Shown in pieces: positions 1 to 11,190 of a stretch of DNA of 64,000 bases. The notes beneath the pieces were generated by a model that searched no databases, was not told the origin of the DNA, and was given only the letters and a program-made list of their open reading frames with translations. Each line of letters opens with the position of its first letter. Position 1 is the stretch's first letter. The stretch is from Heliocidaris erythrogramma. Its lineage: Eukaryota; Echinodermata; Echinoidea; Camarodonta; Echinometridae. Both the position numbers and the translations under genes were made by a program. Location of the stretch: assembly GCA_025617745.1 (NCBI GenBank), contig CM046870.1, positions 4,035,285-4,099,284 of the forward strand, written 5' to 3'.

Positions 1-216
1 TTGTTGTTTAAGTCGATGATTCTAAAGGCGAGAAAATGTGATACCATGGTTCTGAATCAGTCAGCTGTCAGTATAGGTCGAATTTTCTCGAGGTCGATAT
101 TTACGAAGTTTCCTATAAAAACTGGTTAAATGCTTAATCGACTTCTTTCTGTTCAAGATTTCAAAGCTTCATTGTCCATATATAATACAGAATTGCTTTC
201 AGTTTGAGTTACATGA
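1..216. repeat. Interspersed repeat, inverted copy of 51641-51860
   Basis: This stretch matches the reverse complement of 51641-51860 over about 215 bases with only small differences. It probably extends beyond the left edge of the window. No coding potential is visible and I cannot name the family. Confidence 0.75.
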
Positions 217-325
217 AGAATACATAACGTGGTATCGTGTGCGGAAAGCCAGACATGTATTAAAGTATGTGAGCAAACAGCCCTCCAGTTCTCAGCACAC
301 AACATAACAAGACAATATTTTTTTT

Positions 326-774
326 TCTAAAATTCTTGAACGCATTGTATACACCAGGACTTACGAATTTTTTGTAAAACACGACATTATTTAGAAAAAC
401 CAATTTGGATTCTGCCAAATTTTTTTTACAGCAGTGGCATTATCTAAACTAACAAACGGTATAACTGACTCCTTTGAAAAAAAAATCAATATTCAATTGG
501 AATTTTTATAGACCTATCAAAAGCCTTCGATACCATTAATCACTCAATTTTATTTAAAAAAAACACGTATATGTATGGAATCCGTGGCATAGCGCACGAT
601 TGGTTTGCCAGTTATCTTAGCAATCGCCTCCAGTGCACTAAATTTGACTCGGCCATCTCTAACATGAGTAGCATCACAGCAACATTAACTTTTGTTCATT
701 ATGCCGACGACACGAATATTTTATGTCGCGGATCTAATTTTACCTCACTTTGCAGCCATGTTAAAGTAGCTATC
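326..774 (+). pseudogene. Decayed LINE reverse transcriptase, 5' part
   Basis: Translation in shifting plus frames gives a non-LTR retrotransposon reverse transcriptase. An N-terminal stretch reads like KILERIVYTRTYEFF and NQFGF. The motif FIDLSKAFDTINH (around 505-550) and the catalytic box FVHYADDTN (around 690-720) follow. The segment between them is too short: the usual GVPQGS/LGPLLF block has been deleted. Stops and frameshifts show the copy is dead. The same ORF resumes at 1685 after a 907-bp insertion. The clade is probably CR1/Jockey-like, which is inference from the LSKAFDTINH style. The aspartates of YADD are present, but the protein cannot be made. Confidence 0.75.
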
Positions 775-1681
775 CAAAGAAAATCACAAATATGGCAATT
801 AATGTATCACTAGAAACTGGGAAGCTTACAGATGGCAATCGTATAAGTTTTATGTCAACTGCGTATCTGATGATTATAAAAACAACATAAATAAAAGCTC
901 TTCTCAGCGATGTTTTGATGTCGTCACACTAGGGACCAATCCTGCTTAAGCAGACGACGTCCTATAATGAATGAACGTAATTGCAATGCAATTATTTATC
1001 AAATTATAAAGAGTTTTGTATATTTAAACATGACCTTATTTCACACCATTCTAAAAGGGAAAGTGAAACTGATTCTGATAACTAAAACCGTTTGATTGTA
1101 AATACACAGGAGAAGGGTCAATGATCAATGAAATAAACCCCACTTTCAAATTGAAAAGCCCTCCGAATAGTAGCACGGATGGTATTCGTTCCCTCTTGAA
1201 ACGCCGAACATGCCCCGGTGCAAGCAGCTGAAAATACAATGGCGTCTTATTTTGTTTACAAGTGACAAGTGACTGATTCCTTTATTTTTTTTAACGCTGC
1301 ATTTTTCATCAAAATAATACCATACACGAAGTTAAGAGTGAGGCAACAGACTAACATTAAGACTGACGCTAGTCAAGTAAGAGAAATAAGTGAAGAGGAG
1401 ATGACAAAACAGGCACTGAAAAATGTGTTAGATGTAATGGGACATCGTCTGCTTAGACAGGACTGGTCCCTGGTGTGTCGTCACACATCTCAGCAGCGTT
1501 CGAGGAGCTCTTCAGCTGCTATATTGGGGGCTGTATTTTACCGTTTTATAATTGATAATAATCATTACTTCAAATGTTTCCAAGCGTTGAATTTGGATAA
1601 CCTTAATTTATGCCATCTATGCAATAATAAGTATTAAGCCAATATTTATTTTGATGGAATTTTCTTGTAATGTGATCTTTA
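775..1681. mobile_element. Non-autonomous inverted-repeat element, copy 1, inserted in LINE
   Basis: This roughly 0.9-kb element recurs at 45205-46115 (direct) and 62443-63400 (inverted). It has terminal and subterminal inverted repeats: the block near 925-962 (cctgcttaagcagacgacg) pairs with the block near 1440-1475. It splits a LINE reading frame, and a 3-bp ATC on each side (772-774, 1682-1684) is a candidate target-site duplication. It encodes no transposase. A 62-codon minus frame (1051-1239) is also open in copy 3, but overall similarity between copies can explain that. The superfamily is not identified. Confidence 0.7.
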
Positions 1682-1684
1682 ATC

Positions 1685-1960
1685 AACAGCCAACCTTTGT
1701 ATGCGAGTGGTTTAAGGCTAATAACTTGTCTGCCAATTTAAAAAAAATGTAACTATGATCTTTCACAACAATAAAAACACTGATTTAGACAGCATTTCCA
1801 TATATCTCGACAACGTACTACTACCTAAAGTTGAAAACACAACATTTTCTATGTGTGCACATTGATAGTTCTATGTCTTGGAAAAAACATATTCTTGAAA
1901 CGGAAAGCAAAGTCTCTAAAAACATTGGCATTATTTCTAGACTGCATGATAAGGGAGCAG
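1685..1960 (+). pseudogene. Decayed LINE reverse transcriptase, 3' part
   Basis: This continues the ORF of 326-774. In shifting frames it reads WFKANNLSANLKK, then VHIDSSMSWKKHI and KNIGIISRLHD. That is the post-catalytic region of LINE reverse transcriptases (WFKANKLSLN...KFLGVHID...WKxHI). Several one-base shifts break the frame. Removing the 907-bp insertion joins VKVA directly to INSQP, which supports one ancestral ORF. Confidence 0.7.
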
Positions 1961-2233
1961 AGCGACCGAAAGTTTAAGACAAAAAGTATTTTATTTTTGA
2001 CAAAATATATTTGATGGCCTCTGAGTCGACACATTTTAATCGAGTGATGTAGGATTGGAAGTGTGTGTGTGCCTGTTTGGAGGGTTATATGGAGCTCTTC
2101 CGGAAGTTCATTTCCGAAAGTTTGTTAATCCAAGGTTCATTAATCCGACTGTTATTCTGATTCCGAAAATGAAATAGAACCTGTACCATTTTTCGGAATT
2201 ACTAAAATTCGGAATTATGAATCTTTGGAGTAA

Positions 2234-2459
2234 TGCAATAAATAATAGGGATTATAGGTGTAATGGTGTGTGTTGTTCTGCTTGAAGTACCCTTAGAAGT
2301 CGATTAGGTTTGCATGTGTCTTTAATGCATGTATTCAGGATGTGTGTGTGCAGCTCAATGTACATAGGGAAAGTGTACAGAAAGGAATAGGAAGTAGTAG
2401 AGTGAAAGGATAGTACAATGTATGGAATGCCAATTGATAACATACATGCAATTACTACA
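2234..2459 (-). mobile_element. Possible 3' LTR of the adjacent gypsy element
   Basis: Directly downstream of the gypsy pol, the minus strand has a polypurine run (GAGGGGG, complement of 2461-2467) followed by TGTAGTAATTG, as expected for a polypurine tract next to an LTR start. A TGCA end near 2234 would give a 226-bp LTR. No second LTR exists on the other side because the element is 5'-truncated, so the boundaries are inference. Confidence 0.3.
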
Positions 2460-2518
2460 TCCCCCTCACGGTAAATGAAACTGAGTCCATAAAAGTTCAC
2501 TATAGTATAGACCAAAAA

Positions 2519-4263
2519 TTAACCCAATTTTAGTGTAGTGTAGTGTAGATTTTTGCTTTCTTCTGACTTAGCAAGAAATCTGTTAATATGAGTTAAGTCA
2601 GCGTGGGAGGCTGGAAGATTTTCGCTACCGTTGAGAGGATCGCGACTCATCTTTTCCGATGATGGAAGATCAGGTGGCGTCTGCGTCATCTCCTCGTCAA
2701 GGCTTACACGCTGAGGTTGAACATCAGCAAGGTGACGTCTGTTCCTGCGTAGCACACCTCCATTCGGTGTCTCAACAAGATAGGATCTCGGTTCACGACA
2801 CTTTTCCAGAACAGTAGCTGGTAACCAATGTCCAGATGTCTGATCCTGGACTCTTACGAGCTGTCCTGGCGAGAGTGGTGGTAAGTCGTGGGCTGATTTG
2901 TCATGATGATACTTTTGGCTTTGTTGTCGTAGCTGCATACGATTGTAGATATCATCACGACGAGTTGTTGCGGAATCGCGTTGGCAAGTTGTCATTCATC
3001 TTTCTCCCGTAGAGTAGCTCAGCTGGGCTTGGTATGCAGCTGTCGATCGGAGTGGCACGAATACACAGAAGAGCCATGTTAAGATCAATGCCACTTGCTC
3101 TAGCTTTCTTGAGCGTGGTTTTGACTGTCTGGACCATACGCTCAATGAAGCCATTGGACTTGGGGTAGTGGGGTGATGACGTGACGTGAATGAATCCCCA
3201 CGTTGTAGTAAACTCCTTGTAGGATGAAGAGTCAAAATATCTACCATTGTCACTGATGATTCGCTCTGGAATCCCTTGCTCAGTAAACAACTGTCTAGTT
3301 GCGTTGACAACAGCAGCACTGGTACATTCTCGAGGCATTTTCCGGACGAAGGGAAATTTAGAGAAATAGTCTGCAATAAGGAGATAGTTGTCCCCTTCAA
3401 AGTGAAACAAGTCTGTACCCAAGACTTGCCAAGGGCGGGTAGGTATCTCGTGCTGAAGAAGAGTCTCAGAAGGCTGTGACGGCTTATACTCATGACAGAC
3501 TGAGCAGTCTTTCACCATTGCCTCGATGTCATCGTTGATGGATACCCAGTACACTGAACCCTTGGCACGAAGACGTGTCTTCTCAATCCCCTGATGACCC
3601 TCGTGGAGTTTGCTCAAGATAAACTTCCGTATAGATCCCGGAATCAGAATCCGTTCACCTTTCAGAATTAGGCCATCCTCGACTGCAAGTTCATCACGAA
3701 AGGCCCAGTATGCTTGTAAGTGCTTTGGCAGCTCCCGTCTCTTCTCTGGCCAACCCTTCACAATCACATTCTGTAGCGCTGTGAACTCTGCATCATTGAC
3801 CGTTTCCTCTTTCAACAAACGATCTGGGGCAAACTGCACAAAATGGACTTGTAGATCTAGGTGAATGTCCTCTGGATGACCAAGGGGGCGCCGCGACAGG
3901 CAGTCTGCTACTGGTACATCTTTGCCTGGCTTGTAGACAATTGACAGTTTGTACGGCTGGAGACGGAGCAGCATCCGTTGAAGTCTAGGCGGAGCAGACA
4001 CAAGGTGCTTGTGTTGGATAATTTCCAGTGGTTTGTGGTCTGACTCTACTGTAAAGCTCTTTCCGAAAAGGAATGTATGGAAGCGTTCACAACCAAAGAC
4101 CACAGCTAGCAGCTCCCGCTCTATGTTTGCGTACCTCTTCTCTGTATCACTAAGGGCTTTCGATGCGAATGCTATAGCCTTTCCATCTTGGAGGAGAGCG
4201 GCTCCCAAACCCTGCAGAGAAGCATCAACTTGGACTGTTGACGGTTTGTTGACATCAAAGTAG
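2519..4263 (-). pseudogene. Ty3/gypsy retrotransposon pol: RNase H, integrase, C-terminal tail
   Basis: The minus-strand frame starts inside the RT-RNase H connection (VQVDASLQGLGAALLQDGK). RNase H follows, with KALSDTEKRYANIERELLAV and ESDHKPLE. An integrase H2C2 zinc-binding module has HEGHQG and CSVCHEYKP. The DDE core has the first Asp in LGTDLF, the second in IISDNGRYFD and Glu in NGFIERM. The C-terminal region has a QLVRVQ...GHWLPATV module. The reverse transcriptase, protease and gag parts are missing. A one-base frameshift at about 2955-3000 separates the main frame (2955-4208) from the tail frame (2519-2995). It would have copied and integrated an LTR retrotransposon. This copy is truncated and inactive. 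Confidence 0.9.
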
Positions 4264-4846
4264 GCCAGCGTAATTACTACAATAGGTTATCTGCAAACAA
4301 ATAAAATAAAATCATCGTGCTTTAATAATAGAGAATCTCGATTCATTCCTCTGTAAGTTTAAATGCAAACACTGATTTTGTATTCACTTTTTTCAGTTTA
4401 AGTTTCTGTTTGTTTCATATTTCAAATCACATAAATGGAACATAGACAATGACCGTTGCATTAATAAAATGATAAAGGAAAATATCCTCAATACTTTCAA
4501 CAAAACGAAAAGAAAAAAAAAAGGCAATGGAACATACAGATCGAGACACAGATCAATATTTCCATCATTTTAAAGTTGGGATAAGACAAACTCATTTCTG
4601 CGTAAAATATGAGGGAATCTAATAAATAAGCTAGGCTTGTAATTTTGTAGATTTGTAGATAAGTTGTCTTTGACATTATTACATGTATATGAGAGATGAT
4701 TTTAAGAAAACCTTTTTTTTTTAAGAAAAATGAAATGGGAGAGACAAGGGGTACACTACATAACTAAGGAGCCATAGGATGGATTGCATAAGTATTTAAG
4801 AGGGATATTTTGAAATTCCGTTTATGTATAAAATGAGCCCGTATAG
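4264..4846. other. Spacer without recognisable features
   Basis: AT-rich sequence with no coding frame, no tRNA-like box and no match that I could see elsewhere in the window. It begins exactly where homology to the gypsy pol stops. Confidence 0.4.
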
Positions 4847-5533
4847 TTAACTCTTACTATGCCAAGGGTTTTAGCTCTCTGGAAAATTTTACCAAAATGT
4901 GATCAATGTTTACTTTTCAAATGTCTGCGCTTCGTTTACCATCTATTATTTCACAAAATATTGTGTACAAAAGTTGTAGGAAATTTATTATCATGCTTAT
5001 GATACCAAACATTATTAGTCTACCCAACTTTATGCATAATGATTATTGAAAATTACATTTCAGTTTCTTGTTTGTGCATTATATTTTGGTTTTGCATTTG
5101 TTCACTTTTGTTTAATGCTAAAATAAAGTAATATCTTTTTAAACATCTGCAAACTTTGCTGCAATTTTCTATGGTAGCATATAATTATAATCATATATTA
5201 ATAATGCTTGTTTTATGCTCAACAATTTGATAATAACACGATAAAAACTAATTTCGAAAAATAAACTCAAGACAATTTCAATAGCCCTGTCTATCACCTT
5301 TAGAAATGTGCGAACATTACAATGGTGTATTACGTAATCCGAACCTTATTTCTATGGCAGTACAATAGGCCTTTGAAATTGCACTTGAGTTTATTTTTCG
5401 AAAGTAGTTCTTATCGTGTTTAATATACATTGACCACCATATACCTTTTCCTGTGGTCGAGCAATTGGTGAATGAAAATGACAAGTCTACCTGTCACATA
5501 TACAGTACATGCCATCGGCACTAAAAGAGTGAA
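4847..5533. mobile_element. TTAA-flanked MITE (piggyBac-like), copy A
   Basis: The copy starts TTAA-CTCTTACTATGCC and ends with an inverted version (GGCACTAAAAGAG-TGAA). Copies B (6166-7149, inverted) and C (48454-48953) share the sequence and are flanked by TTAA on both sides. Without its nested insertion the copy is about 500 bp. It has no ORF. A TTAA target is typical of the piggyBac superfamily, so the assignment is inference from the target site. Confidence 0.65.
5235..5420. mobile_element. Short MITE nested in copy A
   Basis: This 186-bp element has terminal inverted repeats beginning CACGATAAAAACTA and ending TAGTTCTTATCGTG, continuing through TTTCGAAAAATAAACTC. A second copy lies at 49978-50157. 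Copies B and C of the host MITE lack it, so the empty site is visible. Its own target duplication is obscured by TA-rich sequence. Confidence 0.75.
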
Positions 5534-5759
5534 GTCCGGGGGGGGGGGGGGGATCATCCCTCAGTTTTGGTCCGGTAAATATAATTGCATTGTACGCAAA
5601 AGCTGTTAGAGTACGCGGAGAATGGCTTTGGTTGAATAGGAGGGAAGTCAATAATTCATAACAAACATAAAAGATACGGGGTTAGGAAGTTCAAGCTTTG
5701 TGAGTTGAAACATGAATATTACTAGATTATATGTAAATAGCTCCTGGATCTTAAGAAGG

Positions 5760-6165
5760 TTACACGAGTGGAAGAGTGGGTACGAAAAATAAAATATTAT
5801 TACTAATTATTCTAAAAGCCCGTTTTTGTACAAGTAAAAGTTGATTTATAAGGGTTTTTACCACTATTCCCCCATGCAAGGATTCCATAGTTTAAGTACG
5901 TTAGGATTAGTTTAGAATATAAAGAGAGTAAAGAGAATAAAATGAGAAGGAAATGAAGCTTTGAGGTTGCCAATGACTCCTGAATTTCTCGGTATGAGTT
6001 TACTGATGTTATTTATGTGTGTTTTCCAAGTTAATTTATTGTGGATGTATATTCCTAAGAATTTGGTTATTTCAACTTGAACAAGAACTGTGTCCTTAAT
6101 AAATTATTGGTCCTGATAGATGTTCAATTGATTTGCTGAATAAAATGAATTTTGTTTTGTTTATA
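5760..6165 (-). pseudogene. Decayed LINE reverse transcriptase, 3' part
   Basis: On the minus strand, shifting frames read NINKTKFILF, then VEITKFLGIYIHNKLTWKTH, NNISKLI and TYLNYGILAWGNS. These are standard landmarks of the LINE reverse transcriptase C-terminal region. The upstream part of the same gene lies at 7150-7200, across a MITE inserted at a TTAA. Many stops show it is dead. Confidence 0.7.
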
Positions 6166-7149
6166 TTAACTCTTTCAATGCCAATGGCAAGTATATGTGA
6201 CAGACAGATTTGTCATTTTCATTCACCAATTGCTCGACCACAGGAAAGGTATATGATGGTCAATGTATATCAAAATTTTGAGCATAAATCAAGCATTCTA
6301 AATAAATGATCATAATTATATTGTTACGCTCTAACTCACAGAGTTAGGCATTTCTGCCCTCCTATATACTGGGGCCTACAAGTGATTTACTCACGAGGCC
6401 TTGTCAAAGGGGCTACCTGACAAGCAGATGGTCAGTCTTAATTAAGTACAGAGTGGGTAATTATAGTGACATGTGAACTTGGGTATGAACTATGGGTCAA
6501 GCCTAATGGGTTATCATAATGGGGTGTTATATACAGAGACCAGCATAAGCTGTCATTATAAATATAAACAATATCCATCATTTTAGGAGCAGTGATTCTA
6601 TATATAAGCACCTCTGTTTAGGATGAGTGGAGTTAGTTACTACGAGAAATGTAGTCAGTTACTATGAGTTAGCTTGAGTAGTATTCAGTTATGAATCTCG
6701 GAATGTTTGAGTATTGATTGAAGCTATAAGCAGGGCTCTACAATAAAGTCTTAACTAAGAAGATATACGAGATGACTTCAGAGTCTTCATTCTCTTTGAC
6801 AGAAGCCGTGACAATATGCTACCATAGAAAATTTCAGAGAAAACTGCAGATATTCAAAAGAGACAATACCTTATTTCAACATTGAACAATAGTAAACAAA
6901 TGAGAAACCAAAATATAATGGACATAACAGAAACTCAAATGTCATTTTCAATAATTCTTATGCATAGAGTTGGGTAAAGTAATAATGTTTGGTATCATAA
7001 AAATGGTAATAAATTTCCTACAAGTTCGTACACAATATTTTGTGAAATTATAGATGGTTAATGGAGTGCAGACATTTGAAAAGTAAGCATTGATCACATT
7101 TTGGTAAAGTTTTGAAGAGAGGTAAACCCCTTGGCACAATAAGAGTTAA
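6166..7149. mobile_element. TTAA-flanked MITE, copy B, inserted in a LINE
   Basis: This is the inverted copy of 4847-5533. TTAA occurs at 6166-6169 and 7146-7149, with ends CTCTTTCAATGCC and GGCACAATAAGAG. Removing it with one TTAA restores a LINE reading frame (NKLSFNINKTKFILF) on the minus strand, which shows that TTAA is a true target duplication. A solo LTR sits inside it. Confidence 0.8.
6322..6813 (+). mobile_element. Solo LTR, 492 bp, nested in MITE copy B
   Basis: It begins TGTTACG and ends CGTGACA (an imperfect TG...CA inverted end). It is bounded by a 4-bp ATAT duplication (6318-6321, 6814-6817). The uninterrupted MITE copies A and C give the empty site. Inside are a TATA box (tatataag, about 6601) and a polyadenylation signal (aataaa, about 6741) in the order expected for an LTR. 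No internal retrotransposon sequence is present, so recombination between LTRs is inferred. Confidence 0.8.
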
Positions 7150-7215
7150 ATGACAGTTTGTTTGGATCCAGTTAAATACCACGTTTAATTCGTGATAATA
7201 ATGTACATGTATTTT
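7150..7215 (-). pseudogene. LINE reverse transcriptase fragment upstream of MITE copy B
   Basis: The minus strand reads ELNVVFNWIQTN, the helix before the NKLSxN motif of LINE reverse transcriptases. It joins the 5760-6165 fragment once the MITE is removed, with one frame slip. Confidence 0.5.
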
Positions 7216-8599
7216 TAACAAAAATATGATAAAATATACATTCATGTGGTACATACATAGTTGAAGGACGCACCTCTAAAAGAAAAGCTTGGGGCGATCA
7301 AGGGTGCCCTTGGTAACTTTGGTAACATTCATAACTTTCTTATTTTGGGTCCGATTTCTTTCAAACTTTCATCATTATGTTTCTCTTTTTTTCTGATGTT
7401 ACACAAATCAACTTATTACAAAGTTTGGATTTCCCTTTAATAGGTGTTGCAGATGTTTATAAAGAATACAGATATTAATTGGCATCTTTATAAATCTTAC
7501 GATGTCTACGTTGTTTCGTAAGGACATATCAGTTTTGTCTTTTTTCAATATGGCTACGAAGGTGAAAAAAGAGCAAAAGTACAGTTTTATCACTTATATG
7601 TTTTGCATCTCATTATAGGTTCATTTTGACATAATGACATTTATTTTCCTTCATCAGAATATTAATGTATATTGTTCTTCAGTAAGAAGAGAAACATGTT
7701 TTAAATGTTAGATTGATCTTCTCTGTTTATAACAATTTCCAGCATATCAGTACTAAATTCCACACGTTTGTACCAAGTTATAAGCTTCCAGATACAGCGT
7801 AAACCGTAAAATGCCAATAGCTACGTCTTAAATCACAACGCAGGCCATTTTGAATTTGACGTCCATCTTGATGAAATGAAGTTACCCAACTATTCTGCCG
7901 GAACAACCACCTTGCAAATATCTTTGCTTTAAAGCCTAAACTGCAAGTAGGCATTTTAACACTTTGGCAGCTATTTTGAATTTGTTGAATTCGGCCAACC
8001 TTTATGACGGAATTAATCAAATTAAATCGTCTTGCATGGGACATCAATGGGCCTATGTGGCCAGCTGCAGCTAAAGTGAGCTTTTTGTATAACCTCGATT
8101 TCAAAACTGATGTTTTTTCAGTTAGAAATTAAAAACACAGATATAAAAAAATATCTGTTGCAGATTTTGGGACTTTTGGAGCCTTATTTGGTCATTATGG
8201 GCACCTGCGCCACATATATAATTGATTTCGAAGACGTAATGTCAACTGATCACAATTAGAAGCATTTTTACATTTAACAAATCAGTGACTTTATTATTTT
8301 GATGTATGGGATGGCCCTTTATTTGAAAAATGGGCACATAAAGCATTTGTGTGATTTTAGAGGTCGTGAAATATTTCATGATATTTTTATTATATCAAAC
8401 TTGATTTGATTACATCAACTTTGAAGGGAAAAGATCTTGAGAGGGCCAATTTAAAAAATGGGCGCAACGGGCCCCAGGGCCCGAATTATTGTTGGCCCCA
8501 TATCCAGAATTATTCGGCATCAAAAGCTCTACATGCATGCCAAATTTCATGCTTTTATGAAAAAGTGCACAATTATTTCACCAACCTGCCGGACTATTT
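7216..8599. other. Spacer, partly old repeat
   Basis: No gene is visible. Phrases such as gcacctgcgcca and gcgcaacgggcccc look like parts of old interspersed repeats, but I find no second copy in this window. Open frames here (for example 7778-8104 minus) have no motif. Confidence 0.3.
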
Positions 8600-8890
8600 A
8601 AGAGCCAAGGCCCCATAAGTTCATAATTCACAGGCACCATCTCCCAGCCAGGTATTACCTACATTTCACACAAAGCCATACCTCCAGAAAATTAAAATAT
8701 TCGCAAAGAACTTAGGATAACTTATCCATAAGAAACGCATTCTGAAGTTCTTGAAAAACTGAAGCTGGGACAGAGATGCATAGCTATAGCTAGCTGCCTT
8801 GCACAAGGAAGGCATGGATTGAGGTTGAGAAGCAGTTCTTGACCTAGGAATCAGCAGATGCGGATCTGTTGTTCTCAAAACATGGTGAAT
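8600..8890. repeat. Interspersed repeat, inverted copy of 44900-45205
   Basis: The segment from ccaaggcccc through the ctcccagcca block to gttgttctcaa matches the reverse complement of 44900-45205. It is diverged, with indels. No coding sequence. Confidence 0.7.
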
Positions 8891-8929
8891 CATCCAGTAA
8901 AATATTCATATTTTATATTCATATATACT

Positions 8930-9213
8930 TAATAATAATAAAATAACGACTTCCTGTATAGCGCTCATGTCCGCCACGTCGTGACGCTCCTAGCACTTCA
9001 ATATTATTATCCCGGTCATAGCTTAGCGGCCAAATACGTAGCCCTCTAGCATATCCAGTACCCATTTACACCTGGGTGGAGAGTGGCAAATGTGGATTAA
9101 TGTCTTGCCAAAAGACGTTAGTGCCGGGCTGGGATTCGAACCCTCAACCTATTGATTGGGAATCGGGAATTAAGTAAATGAACCACTATACCGCGACACC
9201 TCCACTTATAACT
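8930..9213 (-). mobile_element. tRNA-derived SINE, complete-looking
   Basis: Read on the minus strand it starts with a tRNA-like head (GTCGCGGTATAGTGGTTC as A-box region, then GGTTCGAATCC as a pol III B box). A tRNA-unrelated body of about 180 bp contains CAGGTGTAAATGGGTAC. The end is an AGCGCTATA motif and a TTATTATT tail. Related pieces occur at 37488-37670, 43404-43560 and 53960-54090. The head-body-tail order is diagnostic of a SINE. Confidence 0.75.
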
Positions 9214-10829
9214 TTTATTTTATATTTTGCATTCATTATTATCCACTCACCAACATACACAAAGACATCTTCCACAGAAAGTCATAAACTTAATCTATCT
9301 AATTTTTCACCAAAAGAAATTTCAGAAAAGCTTCCCGCTATTTTTAGCGATATGTTTCTCAAGAACAACACTTTAAACAATTATCCAACGAGATAAGTTA
9401 ATGCTTACCACTAACAAGAACACTGTTCGCACAAAATATTTTTCCTTTGTTTTTTCAAATTCTATGAAACCGTTTACATAACGAAATTAAAACAAGGACT
9501 AGTCTGAATATTTGTTTAAGCGTAAACTTAAGATAAATCTGCTCAGACGATACTCTCTACCAATAGGTCACGTCTGAAAAAGAAATAACGGCAAAAATAT
9601 CCATTCGTCTTTTTTACTCTCGTGTTGAACTCGTGCCTAACGACCCCGTATTTGCTCCTGTCCCCAGTCTTCACGTTCCTGTTTCATGTATCTCTGACTC
9701 TCTCTCTCTCTCGCTTTCTCTTGTGGCCACATCGTAAATCTGTTTGTTACTTTTACCACTGTTTATTACTGTTATTATTTGCTTCACCAAAATATGTACT
9801 CTTTATATACGCAACTAAGTTATGGGGTCACGACACTATACAAGTTTTGCTTCATAAAGCATACCCCTACTTTTCAATATATATTCAGTTCAAGATATAT
9901 AAATATTCTCTTGTATTACTTTTTATTCATCTTAAAGGAGTTATCCTTGGTTGTTATATGAATTATATTATATTGTACTGTTATCTGTATAAAAGATAGG
10001 GGTCATATACACGTTTTATTTGTACTGAAACGGAAAATGAAATCAAAAGAAATCGAATCAAATCAATGAAATGAATACTACTACTATAGGACAAGCGTAC
10101 TCACACTGATTTGACAAACTTTTTCCATTCAGTTCTATTCTCAAGTTCAAGTTCAAGTTCAATTTATTTCACATTCAAATCATAAAAGAAAAAAAAACAA
10201 CAAAAGTATCATACAATGGATTTTGAAAATCAGTTCATGATATAAAATTTTTTTTAAAAATCTCCAAAATAAGGTACACATTAAAAAGCAGGGTACAAAA
10301 ATAGACAAATCTCCATGATCATTGGAGTTCCTAGCTGCCTTGGTAGAAAAGTGTCTTTTTCTAAGTGGTCTATGTAAGTCACTGCAGTCTTACAGAGATT
10401 GGTGTAATGTCCCCATAAAACAGTATATTTGCAGGGGGGGGGGGGGGATGACCTGCGAGGGAGCGAAGCCAGTCAGCAAGGCTACCTGAAGTTGAGATTT
10501 CTTTCTTTCTTTGCAAATGCTGTTTTATACACTATCCTATATTGGGGGCGCAACATTTAGCAGGAGTCATATGAAACTTGATATAGCAAGCAAAGCAATT
10601 ACCCTGTTTTCTTCAAATTTTGAACCCTTTAAGCTATTTAAGAACTATACACCGAGGGCACGAAATTACGAGATCCTAAAGGAATTTAATTATGCGAGGG
10701 AGCAAAGCGACCGAGCTTTAGAGAATTATTCGCATTTCAAGCCTTCAAAACTAGATTTCTAGCGCATTTACCCTGCGGATTTGTGTCAAGCTAACACATA
10801 CAAAAAAAAAAATGTTGATCATAATTTTA
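9214..10829. other. Spacer with a short TTCAAG repeat and a poly-G run
   Basis: No gene is visible. 10140-10162 is (TTCAAG)n followed by aatttattt, a common 3' remnant of retrotransposons. 10434-10447 is a G run. 10440-10760 contains gcgagggagcgaagc and gcgagggagcaaagcgaccg, related phrases about 250 bp apart that suggest a diverged repeat. Confidence 0.35.
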
Positions 10830-11190
10830 GTTGGTACCCCGTCGTCACAATTTGATGGGAAAACTTGGAACAAAATAATTCTAAACCTCGCAATGTGGTG
10901 AAGTTAATTGCAGTTTGAATAACAAACCTATATTCTAGGGGTGACAATTTTAATATTAACAAAATTATGGTCATAATAATCAAGACGGATTACAGTAAAA
11001 CTCACTGTGTGGTAGTCTTTTTGTGTTATCCCAAACCCCGCTGCTTAATCCAAATAAAAGTGCTAAATACATGAAATGATTATTGTTCAATTATACCCAC
11101 GCGAAGTCTTAATGCTATAGATACACAGGTTACAAAGCTTTTCCATGTTGTTGCATAGAAACGCGTCAACATCATATCAAAACACGAACC
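10830..11190. repeat. Interspersed repeat, inverted copy of 43190-43850
   Basis: Blocks at 10840-10925 and 10985-11190 match the reverse complement of 43770-43850 and 43190-43390. The 43-kb copy is interrupted by a SINE-like insertion that is absent here. Non-coding. Confidence 0.65.

Noticed and set aside
3276..3864. Plus-strand frames opposite the gypsy pol
   Set aside because: Antisense shadows of the RNase H/integrase frame.
7778..8104. 108-codon minus-strand frame
   Set aside because: No motif or splice context; probably old repeat sequence.
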